A stretch of DNA of 64,000 nucleotides from Porticoccus sp002341315 (GCF_047634355.1 NZ_JBLIAL010000014.1); one strand, 5' to 3'. Counted from the stretch's first letter, positions 29,894-38,608 are shown. Made by a program: numbers and translations. Notes: a model not told the origin generated them from the letters alone.

Positions 29894-30561
29894 AAGTCCT
29901 TTTGGTTGAAGATGACCAGCCCCTTGCAGAGGCGCTTGCCGAAGCCCTGCGGAATGTGGGTGTACTGGTTGAGATAGCACCCGACGGCAAAACTGCTGAC
30001 TTTCAGGTGAGTGTCGAGTGTTACGATGCCATCATACTTGATCTCGGCCTCCCGGACGGCAACGGTGTACAGTGGCTCTCGGGGTGGCGCGCCCGCGGTA
30101 TAGACCTGCCTGTCCTCATCCTCACGGCCAGAGAGCGATGGTCAGACAAAGCCGCCGGGTTTTCGGCCGGTGCCGATGATTATGTGACCAAACCCTTTGA
30201 AACGGCCGAGGTATTACTCCGCCTGCGGGCACTGATTCGTCGCAGCCACGGGCATGCCCACCCGATTATTACAGTCGGCGACCTGACACTGGACACCCAC
30301 ACGGGCCGGTTCACCTATCTGGGTATGCCCGTGTCGTTATCGGCACAGGAATTCCGCCTGCTCTCCTACCTGATACATGCAGCGCCCCGGATCGTGAGCC
30401 GAACCGAGCTTTCGGAACATGTTTATGACCAGGATCAGGAACCGGACTCTAACGTCATTGATGTACAGATAAGTCGGTTGCGGAAAAAACTGGACAGCGA
30501 CTCAATCCGCACAGTGCGAGGACAGGGTTACTGTTTACCGGACCATCCGACCGACCCATGA
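29890..30561 (+). CDS. OmpR/PhoP-family response regulator
   Basis: This 223-residue regulator has an N-terminal receiver domain with the phospho-acceptor Asp in AIILDLGLPDGNG and Lys in DYVTKPFE. The C-terminal winged helix contains LSAQEFRLLSYLIHAAPRIVSRTELSEHVYD and SNVIDVQISRLRKKL. It overlaps both neighbours (4 bp) and should be phosphorylated by the kinase downstream. The closest well-known type is PhoP/QseB; the regulon is not visible. Confidence 0.94.
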   Translation: MKVLLVEDDQPLAEALAEALRNVGVLVEIAPDGKTADFQVSVECYDAIILDLGLPDGNGVQWLSGWRARGIDLPVLILTARERWSDKAAGFSAGADDYVTKPFETAEVLLRLRALIRRSHGHAHPIITVGDLTLDTHTGRFTYLGMPVSLSAQEFRLLSYLIHAAPRIVSRTELSEHVYDQDQEPDSNVIDVQISRLRKKLDSDSIRTVRGQGYCLPDHPTDP

Positions 30562-31904
30562 ACCGGCACCTCCTGCGCAAACTGCCGATTGCTTCCCGCA
30601 TGCTGGCCACCTCGCTGATTTTGGTGGTACTCGTTATCCCGGTTGCCGGTCTGCTGCTCTCCTACAATCTTCGCGAAGCCGTCAATACCGCATTCGATGA
30701 ACGTCTGGAGTCCCTGCTCAACGTGGTTTTGGCCGGCATTGAATATGACCAGCAAACAGACACACTGGCACTCAACCAGCGACTCGGCGATGCCCGCTTC
30801 GATCAGGTATTCTCCGGCTGGTATTGGCAGATTTCCGACAACGCCTCCCGGGTTCTGACCTCCCGTTCCCTATGGGATCAGCGCTTACCTCTGACAGCAG
30901 GCCCGCAACTGCAATACAGCACAATTTCCGGCCCAAACGGGGAAACCCTGCGCAAGCTGGAGCGGGATGTGCGACTGCCAAGGCTCCCGGTCACTCTGCA
31001 CGTTGCGGTGGCCGCTGACCTCAGCGAAGTGGATGCCGCACTGGTCCGCTTTGAGCAACTGCTCTGGCTCTCGTTAGTGTCCCTGGGAATCTTGCTGCTG
31101 CTGGGCATCTGGTGTCAGTTGCACTGGGGACTGGAGCCGTTAAGACGTATCCGAAGCAATCTGCAGGCGGTGGAAAAGGGTGACTGTGAGCGGCTCGACA
31201 CCGACCTCCCCGAAGAGTTGAACAATCTGGCAACTGCCATCAATACTGTACTGGAGCGCGACCGGCAGTTGATGTCCCGCGCCCGTACCGCGGCGGGCAA
31301 CCTGGCCCATGCCATCAAAACGCCCGTCAGTGTAATGATGACGACAACAGAGCAACTGCCTGCCAGTCAGCGCGAGACCATGGTATCCGAGCTGAAACGA
31401 CTGAACGAGGCTGTGCGACACCACCTAGCCCGGGCTTCCGCTGCTGGCCCAGTGGTGCTGCGGCCGAGAGTGACACTATCGGTGGCACTTGAACCTGTCT
31501 TAAACGGTATTTCACGGTTGGCCGAACGAAAGAATATCGCTTTTCAAAAACCCGAAGTACCACCACTGCAGTTGCAAATCGATGCCCAGGACCTACAGGA
31601 AATTGTCGGCAATCTGCTGGAAAATGCACTGCACTGGGCCAAATCGACAGTGGTAATGGCAATCTTCAGTGAAGCGGACAACCTGCTCCTCAGCATTATG
31701 GACGACGGGCCGGGGATGTCTTCCCAGAGCCGGGATGAAGCGTTGCAACGCGGCGGTCGGCTGGATGAGCAGCGCTCTGGCTCGGGTCTTGGGCTCGCCA
31801 TTGTCAGTGAGTTGATCCAACTGTATGACGGGCAATTGCAATTAAAACCGTCTCCCATGGGCGGCCTGCTGGTAACGGTATGCCTGCCCTGCCTGGCTGC
31901 TTGA
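30558..31904 (+). CDS. PhoQ-like sensor histidine kinase
   Basis: This membrane kinase has 448 residues. Span 1 (ATSLILVVLVIPVAGLLLSY), a ~130-residue periplasmic sensor and span 2 (LLWLSLVSLGILLLLGIW) are followed by HAMP. The H-box is GNLAHAIKTPVSVM, the N-box IVGNLLENALHWAK, and the G-boxes DDGPGM and SGLGLAIV. The HAIKTP-type H-box is like PhoQ. PepSY proteins next to it fit a PhoPQ-like circuit sensing cations or peptides; this is inference. Confidence 0.93.
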   Translation: MNRHLLRKLPIASRMLATSLILVVLVIPVAGLLLSYNLREAVNTAFDERLESLLNVVLAGIEYDQQTDTLALNQRLGDARFDQVFSGWYWQISDNASRVLTSRSLWDQRLPLTAGPQLQYSTISGPNGETLRKLERDVRLPRLPVTLHVAVAADLSEVDAALVRFEQLLWLSLVSLGILLLLGIWCQLHWGLEPLRRIRSNLQAVEKGDCERLDTDLPEELNNLATAINTVLERDRQLMSRARTAAGNLAHAIKTPVSVMMTTTEQLPASQRETMVSELKRLNEAVRHHLARASAAGPVVLRPRVTLSVALEPVLNGISRLAERKNIAFQKPEVPPLQLQIDAQDLQEIVGNLLENALHWAKSTVVMAIFSEADNLLLSIMDDGPGMSSQSRDEALQRGGRLDEQRSGSGLGLAIVSELIQLYDGQLQLKPSPMGGLLVTVCLPCLAA

Positions 31905-31949
31905 CGTTGACGACTGCTGCCGAGAAACCACCTCAAACATAGGCGGGGA

Positions 31950-32984
31950 TTAAAAACGTTGTTTCAACTCAGTCGCCAGCGCCAATCCGCTCAGGTAAGC
32001 AGACTCCACCCTGCCACCCAACAGCCAGTCACCACAGACGCCCAACTGCAACTGTTCATCCATTAAACACTCCGCTTCCGGCGATACTTCAGGTGTTGCT
32101 TTGTCTGTTGCTTTGGGTGTTGACACGGTATTGGCGTAGCGCCAGCGATGCAGTCGAGAGTACTTTGGCTTCGGCAGCGTTTTAGCCATGAGCCGTTCCA
32201 GTTCGTGCCACAGGGCCCGCTGAACCTGCCGGGAATCATCATCCAGATGCTGTTCAGCCCAGGCATTGGTTGACTGCACCAGCAGGCCACAACCGCCAGC
32301 GCGACCAGGGCGGGATGACTCAAACGCCAGCCAGCCGATAGGGGAATGCTTCACCACCGCCGCCTGCCACAGGCTCTGAAGCGGTTCGGCAAAGCCCAGT
32401 GACAGGCTATAACAGCCAAGCATTGTAGTACTGCACACCTGCTCGTAACCGGTAAATGATGACGGCAGCAGTGCCGCAGACTGTGGCGCCGGCATGCTAC
32501 AGACGACCCAGTCAAAAGGGCCGTGACTGGCACCGCTGTGATCCCGCAACCTCCAACCGGTGATCGTTTTTTCAAGTGACTCAATCGCAGTATCCAACAT
32601 CAGATTTTTGCCCTCGGCGGCAAGCTGGCACAGGGTATTCATACCGGGAACCGCCACGTAATGGGGTTCAAACCAGTCGCGCCGGTAGGGTTTATCATCA
32701 CCCCCCAATGTAGTAACCCGCGGGTGCCATTCGGCCACCCGGCCTGCGACAATCAGTGGTTTCAGGTAGTTCTGAAAGGCAACTGAGCGGGCAGTGAAGA
32801 ATTGCGCACCGTAATCAAACTGGAAGTCCTCCCCGGTACGTGTGGCGATACGCCCACCGACGCGCGGAGACTTATCGAAAACCGTCACCTCGGCAAAACC
32901 ATTCAGTTCACCCGCCAGGGTCAACCCGGACAGGCCGGCCCCGATAATCGCCAGACGGGGGAGCTCGGTTAGAGAAGGCATCAT
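31950..32984 (-). CDS. FAD-dependent oxidoreductase, renalase/amine-oxidase-like
   Basis: The ~344-residue protein has an N-terminal dinucleotide-binding fold (RLAIIGAGLSGLTLAGELNG, then VTVFDKSPRVGGRIATR). It ends with the usual second FAD contact (GVCGDWLLGGRVESAYLSGLALATEL). Family members are NAD(P)/FAD oxidoreductases found next to photolyase or stress genes. The ATG at 32984 gives the normal N terminus; the frame upstream is probably not translated. It is the last gene of a minus-strand run with DUF3429, DUF2256 and an SDR. Confidence 0.88.
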   Translation of the reverse strand: MMPSLTELPRLAIIGAGLSGLTLAGELNGFAEVTVFDKSPRVGGRIATRTGEDFQFDYGAQFFTARSVAFQNYLKPLIVAGRVAEWHPRVTTLGGDDKPYRRDWFEPHYVAVPGMNTLCQLAAEGKNLMLDTAIESLEKTITGWRLRDHSGASHGPFDWVVCSMPAPQSAALLPSSFTGYEQVCSTTMLGCYSLSLGFAEPLQSLWQAAVVKHSPIGWLAFESSRPGRAGGCGLLVQSTNAWAEQHLDDDSRQVQRALWHELERLMAKTLPKPKYSRLHRWRYANTVSTPKATDKATPEVSPEAECLMDEQLQLGVCGDWLLGGRVESAYLSGLALATELKQRF

Positions 32985-33003
32985 CCCGCGTCTTCTCCCG
33001 GCA

Positions 33004-33450
33004 TCACAGTGCAATCACTGCATAGCTGACCAGGGATAACAGGGCCAGCGCACTGGCGTGAACTCTGAGCCGGTAAAACCAGGGTTCGAGCAGTTGCTGC
33101 CTGACCAGAACCGTATCAATCCACAACAGGTAGACGAAGCAAAACAGCAATATCACTACACTCCATAACAGGGTCGACAGGAGAGACACCCAGGACAGCA
33201 GGGCAATAATATTGCTGTGCAGCAACAGGTTCAGCGAGCATTGCCTGAACAAAAAAACGCCCCAATGAATACCGGCAACAAAAGCGACAATCACCGCGCC
33301 ATAGCCCATCAGCAGGGTTTGGACATCAAAGGCGAAAAATGTGTTGCTCCCTGTGAGCAGCCGATAACAGGGGAAAAACAGGAATGGCAATATACCACTG
33401 TAGGTGAATAGCCTGGCCGGGATCCGCTTGCTTGTTGCGCTACTGCTCAA
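33004..33450 (-). CDS. DUF3429 membrane protein
   Basis: This polytopic inner-membrane protein of ~148 residues has four to five spans. The family start is RLFTYSGILPFLFFPCYRLL and the conserved loop is GAVIVAFVAGIHWGVFLF. The TTG at 33450 has a GAGAGAG ribosome-binding site 5 bp before it and overlaps the DUF2256 stop by 11 bp. A longer frame to 33495 is possible. Function unknown; the family often neighbours photolyase and SDR genes. Confidence 0.82.
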   Translation of the reverse strand: MSSSATSKRIPARLFTYSGILPFLFFPCYRLLTGSNTFFAFDVQTLLMGYGAVIVAFVAGIHWGVFLFRQCSLNLLLHSNIIALLSWVSLLSTLLWSVVILLFCFVYLLWIDTVLVRQQLLEPWFYRLRVHASALALLSLVSYAVIAL

Positions 33451-33634
33451 TGATGCTCTCTCTGATAATTTTGTCGCTGCGGTTTTTTGCACCAAAGGGT
33501 TTGCCCCGGCTGCGCCGGCATTTTTCGGAACAATATTTCACATCCTGCCAGACGCGCCGCCACTTTTTGCGCCAATGGAAAGGCCGACGGCAGACCACAC
33601 AGATTTTGCCGGGCAGATCAGCTTTTTCCGGCAT
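33440..33634 (-). CDS. DUF2256 small zinc-ribbon-like protein
   Basis: The 64-residue protein has the DUF2256 signature LPGKICVVCRRPFHWRKKWRRVWQDVKYCSEKCRR. Its two CxxC/CxxxC pairs probably bind zinc. It is basic and cytoplasmic. It overlaps the DUF3429 start and follows the SDR gene, so it belongs to the same transcript. Confidence 0.9.
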   Translation of the reverse strand: MPEKADLPGKICVVCRRPFHWRKKWRRVWQDVKYCSEKCRRSRGKPFGAKNRSDKIIRESIIEQ

Positions 33635-33664
33635 GCAGCCAACCCGTTCGCTTCACCATTCCAA

Positions 33665-34390
33665 TCACCAGGGGATTTCCTTGCCCTGCCAATCAAGGTA
33701 TAGCGCGTGGCCGACCGGTGTCATATTTTCAACAATGGACAGTAACTGTTCGGCCACAAAATCGGCAGAAAACAGTTTGCCTGTCGGTACATTCCCCTGG
33801 AACGGTCTGGACAGTGCTGTGTCGGTGGTGCCTGGATGGAAGGCCACCAACTGCACATTTTTTGCCCGCCTGGCGTATTCGACTGAAGCAGTCTGAACCA
33901 GCATATTCAGGGCCGCCTTGGAGGCGCGATAGCTGTACCAGCCACCCAGCTTGTTATCACTGATACTGCCAACCCGGGCACTGAACAATGTCAGGGTGCA
34001 GACCTGTTCACCGCGCAGGGAACCCACGAGATGCTTCAACCACAACAGGGGGGTGAACGTATTGGCCCTGAACACCGCATCAATACTGGCCAAGTCAATT
34101 TCTTCAAGCCGCTTTTCGGGACGAATGCTGTCACCCTCGTGGAGCATGCCGTTACAGATAAATACCCGGGAGAATTCACCGGGTTCATTATTGAGCAATG
34201 CAACCGTCCCGGCGATACCCGCTTCTGAATAGTCACACGTCAGCCAGCTCACCCGCGCCGGCAAAGCGACCTCGGCGGGACTGCGACTGACAGCATAAAT
34301 CCTCGCAATGCGCTGATCGCCACTGAGTCGGCAAATCAAACGCTGGGCAATGCCACTGGAGGCACCGATCACCAAGGCTGTTGAACTCAT
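33665..34390 (-). CDS. Short-chain dehydrogenase/reductase
   Basis: The 241-residue SDR has the cofactor loop ALVIGASSGIAQRLI, the catalytic YSYRASKAALNML (YxxxK) and a Ser in TLFSARVGSISDN. The HPGTTDTALSRPFQGNVP tail is typical of the CsgA/'C-factor' branch often found with photolyase and DUF2256/DUF3429 genes. The substrate is unknown. Confidence 0.92.
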   Translation of the reverse strand: MSSTALVIGASSGIAQRLICRLSGDQRIARIYAVSRSPAEVALPARVSWLTCDYSEAGIAGTVALLNNEPGEFSRVFICNGMLHEGDSIRPEKRLEEIDLASIDAVFRANTFTPLLWLKHLVGSLRGEQVCTLTLFSARVGSISDNKLGGWYSYRASKAALNMLVQTASVEYARRAKNVQLVAFHPGTTDTALSRPFQGNVPTGKLFSADFVAEQLLSIVENMTPVGHALYLDWQGKEIPW

Positions 34391-34423
34391 TGCTGGGACC
34401 CCCGTGACCGATATGACCGGTCA

Positions 34424-34585
34424 TCAACTACCCGGCTGGACATCTTCCACATCGCCCGCCTGAGTCCCCTGTCGATCAACCGGCATGCGCCAGAGCTTGC
34501 CATCACATACGTAAAAATACGGACAATCCCGCATGCAGCCCCGGCAGGGCAACCTTTCAACGGTTTGTTCAGAAGGTGAAGGCAT
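34424..34585 (-). CDS. Small cysteine-motif protein
   Basis: The 53-residue ORF contains LPCRGCMRDCPYFYVCDGKLWRMP, a four-cysteine cluster (CxxCxxxCx5C) suited to a metal site, and an acidic tail. It lies 33 bp upstream of the SDR on the same strand and probably starts that transcript. No named family is recognised. The compact Cys pattern and the position in a redox cluster make it likely real. Confidence 0.6.
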   Translation of the reverse strand: MPSPSEQTVERLPCRGCMRDCPYFYVCDGKLWRMPVDRQGTQAGDVEDVQPGS

Positions 34586-34786
34586 CGCTTGATCCTTGGT
34601 TAATGAGTCAGTGTACGCTGATATGTCCCGATCGGTTCAGCCTGACCCGATACACCGCCGGCAGGTGAATTTTTTATCGTGAAGCCATGGTTTTTGTCAC
34701 TGTCTATGGCTTAGTCTTGACGGAAGTAAAAACCTGTCTGGCCATATTGCGCCAGAGGGGAACAACCGGCGAGGCCTTTTGAGCAC

Positions 34787-35395
34787 GTGGAAACAGACAA
34801 ACTGGAACAATTGAGATCCGGCGACCCGGTACTTTTTGCAGAGCTGGTTCGCGACCACCACCGCGCCCTCATCGCCCTTACGGTTCCCATTGTCGGTATC
34901 AGCGAAGCGGAAGAAGTGGTGCAAAACGCCTGGCTGAAGGCCTACCAGGCCATTGGCAGCTTTGCAGGGAAATCGGCGATCCGCACCTGGCTGGGCAGTA
35001 TCGCCATCAATGAAGCAAAAATGCAGCGGCGCCAGAGGAAGCGGGAATTATTGTTCAGCGACCACGGCGACGAGAACCAGAATACAGAAGATGGTCTGGC
35101 ACAGAGGTTTACCGAGCGCGGCCACTGGCAACACCCTCCGGCCCATTGGCATACAGATTCTCCCGAGAGCCTGCTGACCGGTGAGCAGCTGGCCGAATGT
35201 CTGGAACGACTGCTAGCCGCCATGCCAGACAACCAACGCTGTATTCTCGAAATGCGGGATGCCAGCGGACTGTCTTTTGAGGAAATCTGTAACGCACTGA
35301 CGGTTTCTGCATCTAATGCGCGAGTGCTCCTGCACCGTGCGAGAACACAATTGTTCAAACTTGTTGACCATTATGAGGAGACTGGCGAGTGCTGA
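34787..35395 (+). CDS. ECF-type RNA polymerase sigma factor
   Basis: The 202-residue protein has region 2 (AEEVVQNAWLKAYQAIGSFAGKSAIRTWLGSIAINEAKMQRR) and region 4 (LAAMPDNQRCILEMRDASGLSFEEICNALTVSASNARVLLHRARTQL). A GTG start lies at 34787. It overlaps a small zinc anti-sigma-like gene and precedes hvfA, so it probably controls the metallophore locus; two matching promoter-like motifs lie in front of hvfA. Confidence 0.93.
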   Translation: METDKLEQLRSGDPVLFAELVRDHHRALIALTVPIVGISEAEEVVQNAWLKAYQAIGSFAGKSAIRTWLGSIAINEAKMQRRQRKRELLFSDHGDENQNTEDGLAQRFTERGHWQHPPAHWHTDSPESLLTGEQLAECLERLLAAMPDNQRCILEMRDASGLSFEEICNALTVSASNARVLLHRARTQLFKLVDHYEETGEC

Positions 35396-35619
35396 GCTGT
35401 CGCGAACTTGTCAATCATGCGGACCGCTTGCTCGAGGATGATTTGAGTTTTTCAGCCCGCATTGCCATCAAATTTCATCTGCTGCTCTGCCGGCACTGCC
35501 GCCGCTATGTCAAACAACTGCGCAGGCTGGTCGCGGCCATTCCCTTTATGCACAACAAAGCCACAGACGAGGAAGTGCACAAAATAATGGACTGCATTCA
35601 TTCGCACAGAAACCTGTAA
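35389..35619 (+). CDS. Small zinc-finger anti-sigma factor
   Basis: The 76-residue protein overlaps the sigma gene by 7 bp and starts with GTG. It has the anti-sigma zinc motif (SCRELVNHADRLLEDDLS..., then HLLLCRHCRRY, i.e. H-x3-C-x2-C) and no membrane span. It would bind and hold the sigma factor until metal or redox stress releases it. The family function is known; the signal is inferred. Confidence 0.8.
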   Translation: MLSCRELVNHADRLLEDDLSFSARIAIKFHLLLCRHCRRYVKQLRRLVAAIPFMHNKATDEEVHKIMDCIHSHRNL

Positions 35620-35670
35620 CCACGGCAGAAAAATACCCCGCCCCCGAGAAGCACAAATGCTGCTTTTATC

Positions 35671-35697
35671 TGTAACAAATCCTTTGCAGTGGCATCT
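35671..35697 (+). promoter_or_regulatory. ECF-type promoter-like motif, copy 1
   Basis: TGTAAC, then 14 bp, then GGCATCT. The identical boxes with identical spacing occur at 35792-35818. GTAAC is a common ECF -35 core. It lies after the anti-sigma gene and 160 bp before hvfA. Confidence 0.5.
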
Positions 35698-35791
35698 GTT
35701 AAGCAGATAGCCGACGACATTTGTTGAACTTTGCCGTTCCGTGAAAACGCTGTTTGATCAGATGTGACTGGCAATCACTCCCGTTATCGCA

Positions 35792-35818
35792 TGTAACAAA
35801 AAACATCCGACGGCATCT
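35792..35818 (+). promoter_or_regulatory. ECF-type promoter-like motif, copy 2
   Basis: TGTAAC-N14-GGCATCT is the same as copy 1. It lies 40 bp before the hvfA start, a fitting promoter distance. Confidence 0.55.
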
Positions 35819-35858
35819 CAATGTGGACACCTTACATAAACAAAACAAGGAACTGACC

Positions 35859-36191
35859 ATGAAACAACTCACCAAAAACACTTTCAAATCCACTCTTGGC
35901 ATGGCCTTTATCTCCACCAGCCTGATTCTCCCCATGGCCAGTATGGCCGACAACCCCTTCGTTGCGACCGATCTCGGCAACGGCTATCAGCTCGCGGGCA
36001 AACATGCCGACGACAAGCCCGGGGAAGGCAAATGCGGCGAGGGCAAATGCGGTGAAGCAGACGCTGCCCCAAAGTCTGAAGAGGGCAAATGTGGGGAGGG
36101 CAAGTGCGGCGAAGAAAAACCAGCACCGAAATCCGAAGAGGGCAAACGCGGTGAAGGAAAGTGTGGTGAGGGAAAATGTGGTGGTCAGTAA
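35859..36191 (+). CDS. hvfA: HvfA-like precursor of a copper-binding RiPP (EGKCG repeats)
   Basis: This 110-residue precursor peptide has an N-terminal signal-like leader (TLGMAFISTSLILPMASMA). Its C-terminal core has six EGKCG motifs in three pairs, separated by AAPKSE-type linkers. A seventh unit reads EGKRG. In characterised Hvf systems the EGKCG cysteines are converted to oxazolone/thioamide groups that bind copper. The maturation enzymes HvfB (DUF692) and HvfC (DUF2063) are not beside it; only a DoxX-type hvfX follows. The ATG at 35859 has AAGGA before it; a longer in-frame start at 35754 would run through the promoter motif. Confidence 0.85.
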   Translation: MKQLTKNTFKSTLGMAFISTSLILPMASMADNPFVATDLGNGYQLAGKHADDKPGEGKCGEGKCGEADAAPKSEEGKCGEGKCGEEKPAPKSEEGKRGEGKCGEGKCGGQ

Positions 36192-36287
36192 TTCTCCCGT
36201 TTACTACTGATTTCAAACTTCATGAGGGCGGCCAAGTGGTCGCCCTTCATCCTTATTCCTGATATGCAATCAATCCGGTAAACCATC

Positions 36288-36944
36288 ATGACCAAAATGC
36301 CATTTATTCATCGGCTTAACAGGGGGCTCAACGCAACCCGACAAGCCGATTTTCTCGCCCCACTGTTGCTGCGTTTATTCCTGGCACCGGTTTTCATCAC
36401 GGCGGGCCTGACCAAACTGCTCGCCTTCGAGAGCACCGTCAACTGGATGGGCAACCCGGACTGGGGGCTGGGGTTGCCACTTCCCTGGCTAATGGCAGTT
36501 CTGGCCACCGCCACAGAGCTGGTTGGCGGCTGCCTGCTGTTGTTCGGATTGGCGACACGACTGATTGCTATCCCGCTGATGGCAACCATGCTGGTGGCCG
36601 CCTTTGCCGTCCACTGGGACAACGGCTGGTTCGCCATTGCCCCCTCCGACCCGTCAACCAGTATGGTCCGCCCCCTGGCCGCCATCGGCATTCCAGCGGC
36701 GGAACAGAGTCTCGAAAACAGCAAGGCAGTGGGTGAACGATTGTCAGCTGCCCGACAGATTCTTCGGGAACATGGCAACTACTCATGGCTTACCGGCAAG
36801 GGCAACATTGTCATTCTGAACAATGGCATCGAGTTCGCAGCCACCTACTTCATCATGCTGCTGTCACTGTTTTTTACGGGCGGCGGCCGCTACTGCAGTG
36901 CAGACTACTGGATAGGTCGTCGGTGGCTCAGTAACAGTGACTGA
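36288..36944 (+). CDS. hvfX: DoxX-family membrane protein, HvfX-like
   Basis: The 218-residue inner-membrane protein has DoxX spans (PLLLRLFLAPVFITAGLTKLLAF, WLMAVLATATELVGGCLLLFGLA, IPLMATMLVAAFAVHW) and a long extramembrane insertion. A final span with GRYCSADYW follows. DoxX-type HvfX proteins accompany HvfA in copper-RiPP loci. It lies 96 bp after hvfA, with a weak hairpin in between. Confidence 0.82.
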   Translation: MTKMPFIHRLNRGLNATRQADFLAPLLLRLFLAPVFITAGLTKLLAFESTVNWMGNPDWGLGLPLPWLMAVLATATELVGGCLLLFGLATRLIAIPLMATMLVAAFAVHWDNGWFAIAPSDPSTSMVRPLAAIGIPAAEQSLENSKAVGERLSAARQILREHGNYSWLTGKGNIVILNNGIEFAATYFIMLLSLFFTGGGRYCSADYWIGRRWLSNSD

Positions 36945-37096
36945 CGTCCGGCGTTTACCTCTCGTGCTGTTCAATGGTTGGCCAGCACAGCCTCCAGCAC
37001 CACTCCGAAACAGGAAAATATCCGATTGGGGAGAAAATTACCCTAGAATAGCGCCGGTATCAGACGTTGATGATCGCTGTTGAGGAGAAGTCGTGT

Positions 37097-38608
37097 ATGG
37101 AGGTGGACCATGTTGTCAAAGTGGTCGATATGGGTATCGATACCCATCAGGAATCCGTTGTGTACATGCGCAAGGATTCGCCGGTTTGTCAGTCGGAAGG
37201 GTTCTCTGCCAGCAGTCGCCTGAGACTGAAAAGTAATGGTCATTCGCTGATTGCCACCTTGAATGTAGTGGACAATCACATTCTGCCCGAGGGTTGTGCC
37301 GGCCTGTCGAAGGTCGCCATGCATGACTTGCAGATCAAAAGTGGCGACACGGTGAAAATTCATAACGCGCCATTGCTTAACTCACTGAGCCTGGTCCGCA
37401 AGAAAATATACGGCCATAAGCTCAGCGAATCCGACATCAAAAGTATCATCACGGATATCAGTGGCCACCACTATACCGACGTTGCCATCGCCAGTTTTCT
37501 CAGTGCATGTGCGGGCAACAGGCTGGATGTAGACGAAATTATCAGCCTCACCAAAGCGATGGTCGAATGCGGCAAACAGCTTGAATGGCCGGGCCACCTT
37601 CGTATTTTCGACAAGCATTGCATCGGTGGCTTACCGGGCAATCGCACCACACCGATTCTGGTTTCCATTGTCAGTTCAGCGGGATTGATTATCCCGAAGA
37701 CGTCCTCGCGGGCGATTACCTCGCCATCGGGCACCGCAGACACCATGGATACTCTGACCAACGTCAACCTCAAGCTGGAGGAAATCCGCCATGTGGTCGG
37801 TGCCACCGATGCCTGTCTGGTGTGGGGCGGCGGGGTCAGCCTGAGTCCGGTTGATGATCTGCTGATTCGGGTGGAGCGGGCACTGGACCTGGATGGCGAA
37901 GGCCAGATGATCGCGTCAGTGTTATCCAAAAAAATAGCGGCTGGCTCAACCCACGCGGTAATCGATATCCCCGTTGGCGCAACAGCAAAAATCAGAACCC
38001 AGGAAGAAGCCGAAAAGCTGGCATCCATGTTCACCCTGGTGGGGGCTGCCTGCGGTATTCAGCTGCGCTGTTTGATTACCGATGGCAGTGCACCAATTGG
38101 TTATGGCATCGGCCCGGTTGAGGAGGCTCGGGATATTTTATCCGTACTGCAATGTCAGGCCGACGCACCTCAGGATTTGCGGCAACGTTCGCTGTTTCTC
38201 GCTGCCAACCTGCTGGATATGGCCCAGGGCGACGGGGTTGAAGCCGGTATCCGTCAGGCCACGGAAATACTGGAGAGCGGGCAGGCATGGCGACAGTTTC
38301 AACGTATCGCCAAGGCCCAGGGCGGCCTGAAAACCCTGCCCAATGCCCGTTTCCAGCATATTGAGGCGGCCGATCGGGATGGCGTGGTCACGGCAATCGA
38401 CAACCGAAGACTGGCCAGAGTGGCAAAACTGGCCGGCGCACCGACTGATCCGGCAGCGGGGCTTCGTCTGGCGGCTTCACTGGGGGAACCTGTCACAAAA
38501 GGGCAGCCGCTATTTACCCTCTTTTCAGAGAGTCAGGGAGAACAGGATTATGCGCTGGCTTTTTATCGGGATAATGGCCCTGTATTTACGATTGGAGAGT
38601 CGTCATGA
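37097..38608 (+). CDS. AMP phosphorylase / thymidine phosphorylase family
   Basis: The ~503-residue protein has an N-terminal beta-barrel (~1-90) and then the thymidine-phosphorylase fold. KHCIGGLPGNRTTPILVSI and KTSSRAITSPSGTADTMDTL are the signature regions, the latter being the AMP-phosphorylase version. It should release nucleobase and ribose 1,5-bisphosphate from NMPs. The ATG at 37097 has GAGGAG 9 bp before it and beats the upstream in-frame ATG at 37067. It overlaps the PRPP-synthetase-like gene by 4 bp, so the two probably handle the same ribose phosphates. Confidence 0.9.
   Translation: MEVDHVVKVVDMGIDTHQESVVYMRKDSPVCQSEGFSASSRLRLKSNGHSLIATLNVVDNHILPEGCAGLSKVAMHDLQIKSGDTVKIHNAPLLNSLSLVRKKIYGHKLSESDIKSIITDISGHHYTDVAIASFLSACAGNRLDVDEIISLTKAMVECGKQLEWPGHLRIFDKHCIGGLPGNRTTPILVSIVSSAGLIIPKTSSRAITSPSGTADTMDTLTNVNLKLEEIRHVVGATDACLVWGGGVSLSPVDDLLIRVERALDLDGEGQMIASVLSKKIAAGSTHAVIDIPVGATAKIRTQEEAEKLASMFTLVGAACGIQLRCLITDGSAPIGYGIGPVEEARDILSVLQCQADAPQDLRQRSLFLAANLLDMAQGDGVEAGIRQATEILESGQAWRQFQRIAKAQGGLKTLPNARFQHIEAADRDGVVTAIDNRRLARVAKLAGAPTDPAAGLRLAASLGEPVTKGQPLFTLFSESQGEQDYALAFYRDNGPVFTIGESS

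Noticed and set aside
36000..36191. Short repeated sequence considered as a CRISPR array
   Set aside because: The repeats are in frame, code EGKCG units and have no spacers; it is the hvfA core.
36945..37066. Region checked for the missing hvfB/hvfC genes
   Set aside because: It is only 122 bp and carries no ORF; the next gene is a nucleoside phosphorylase family member.
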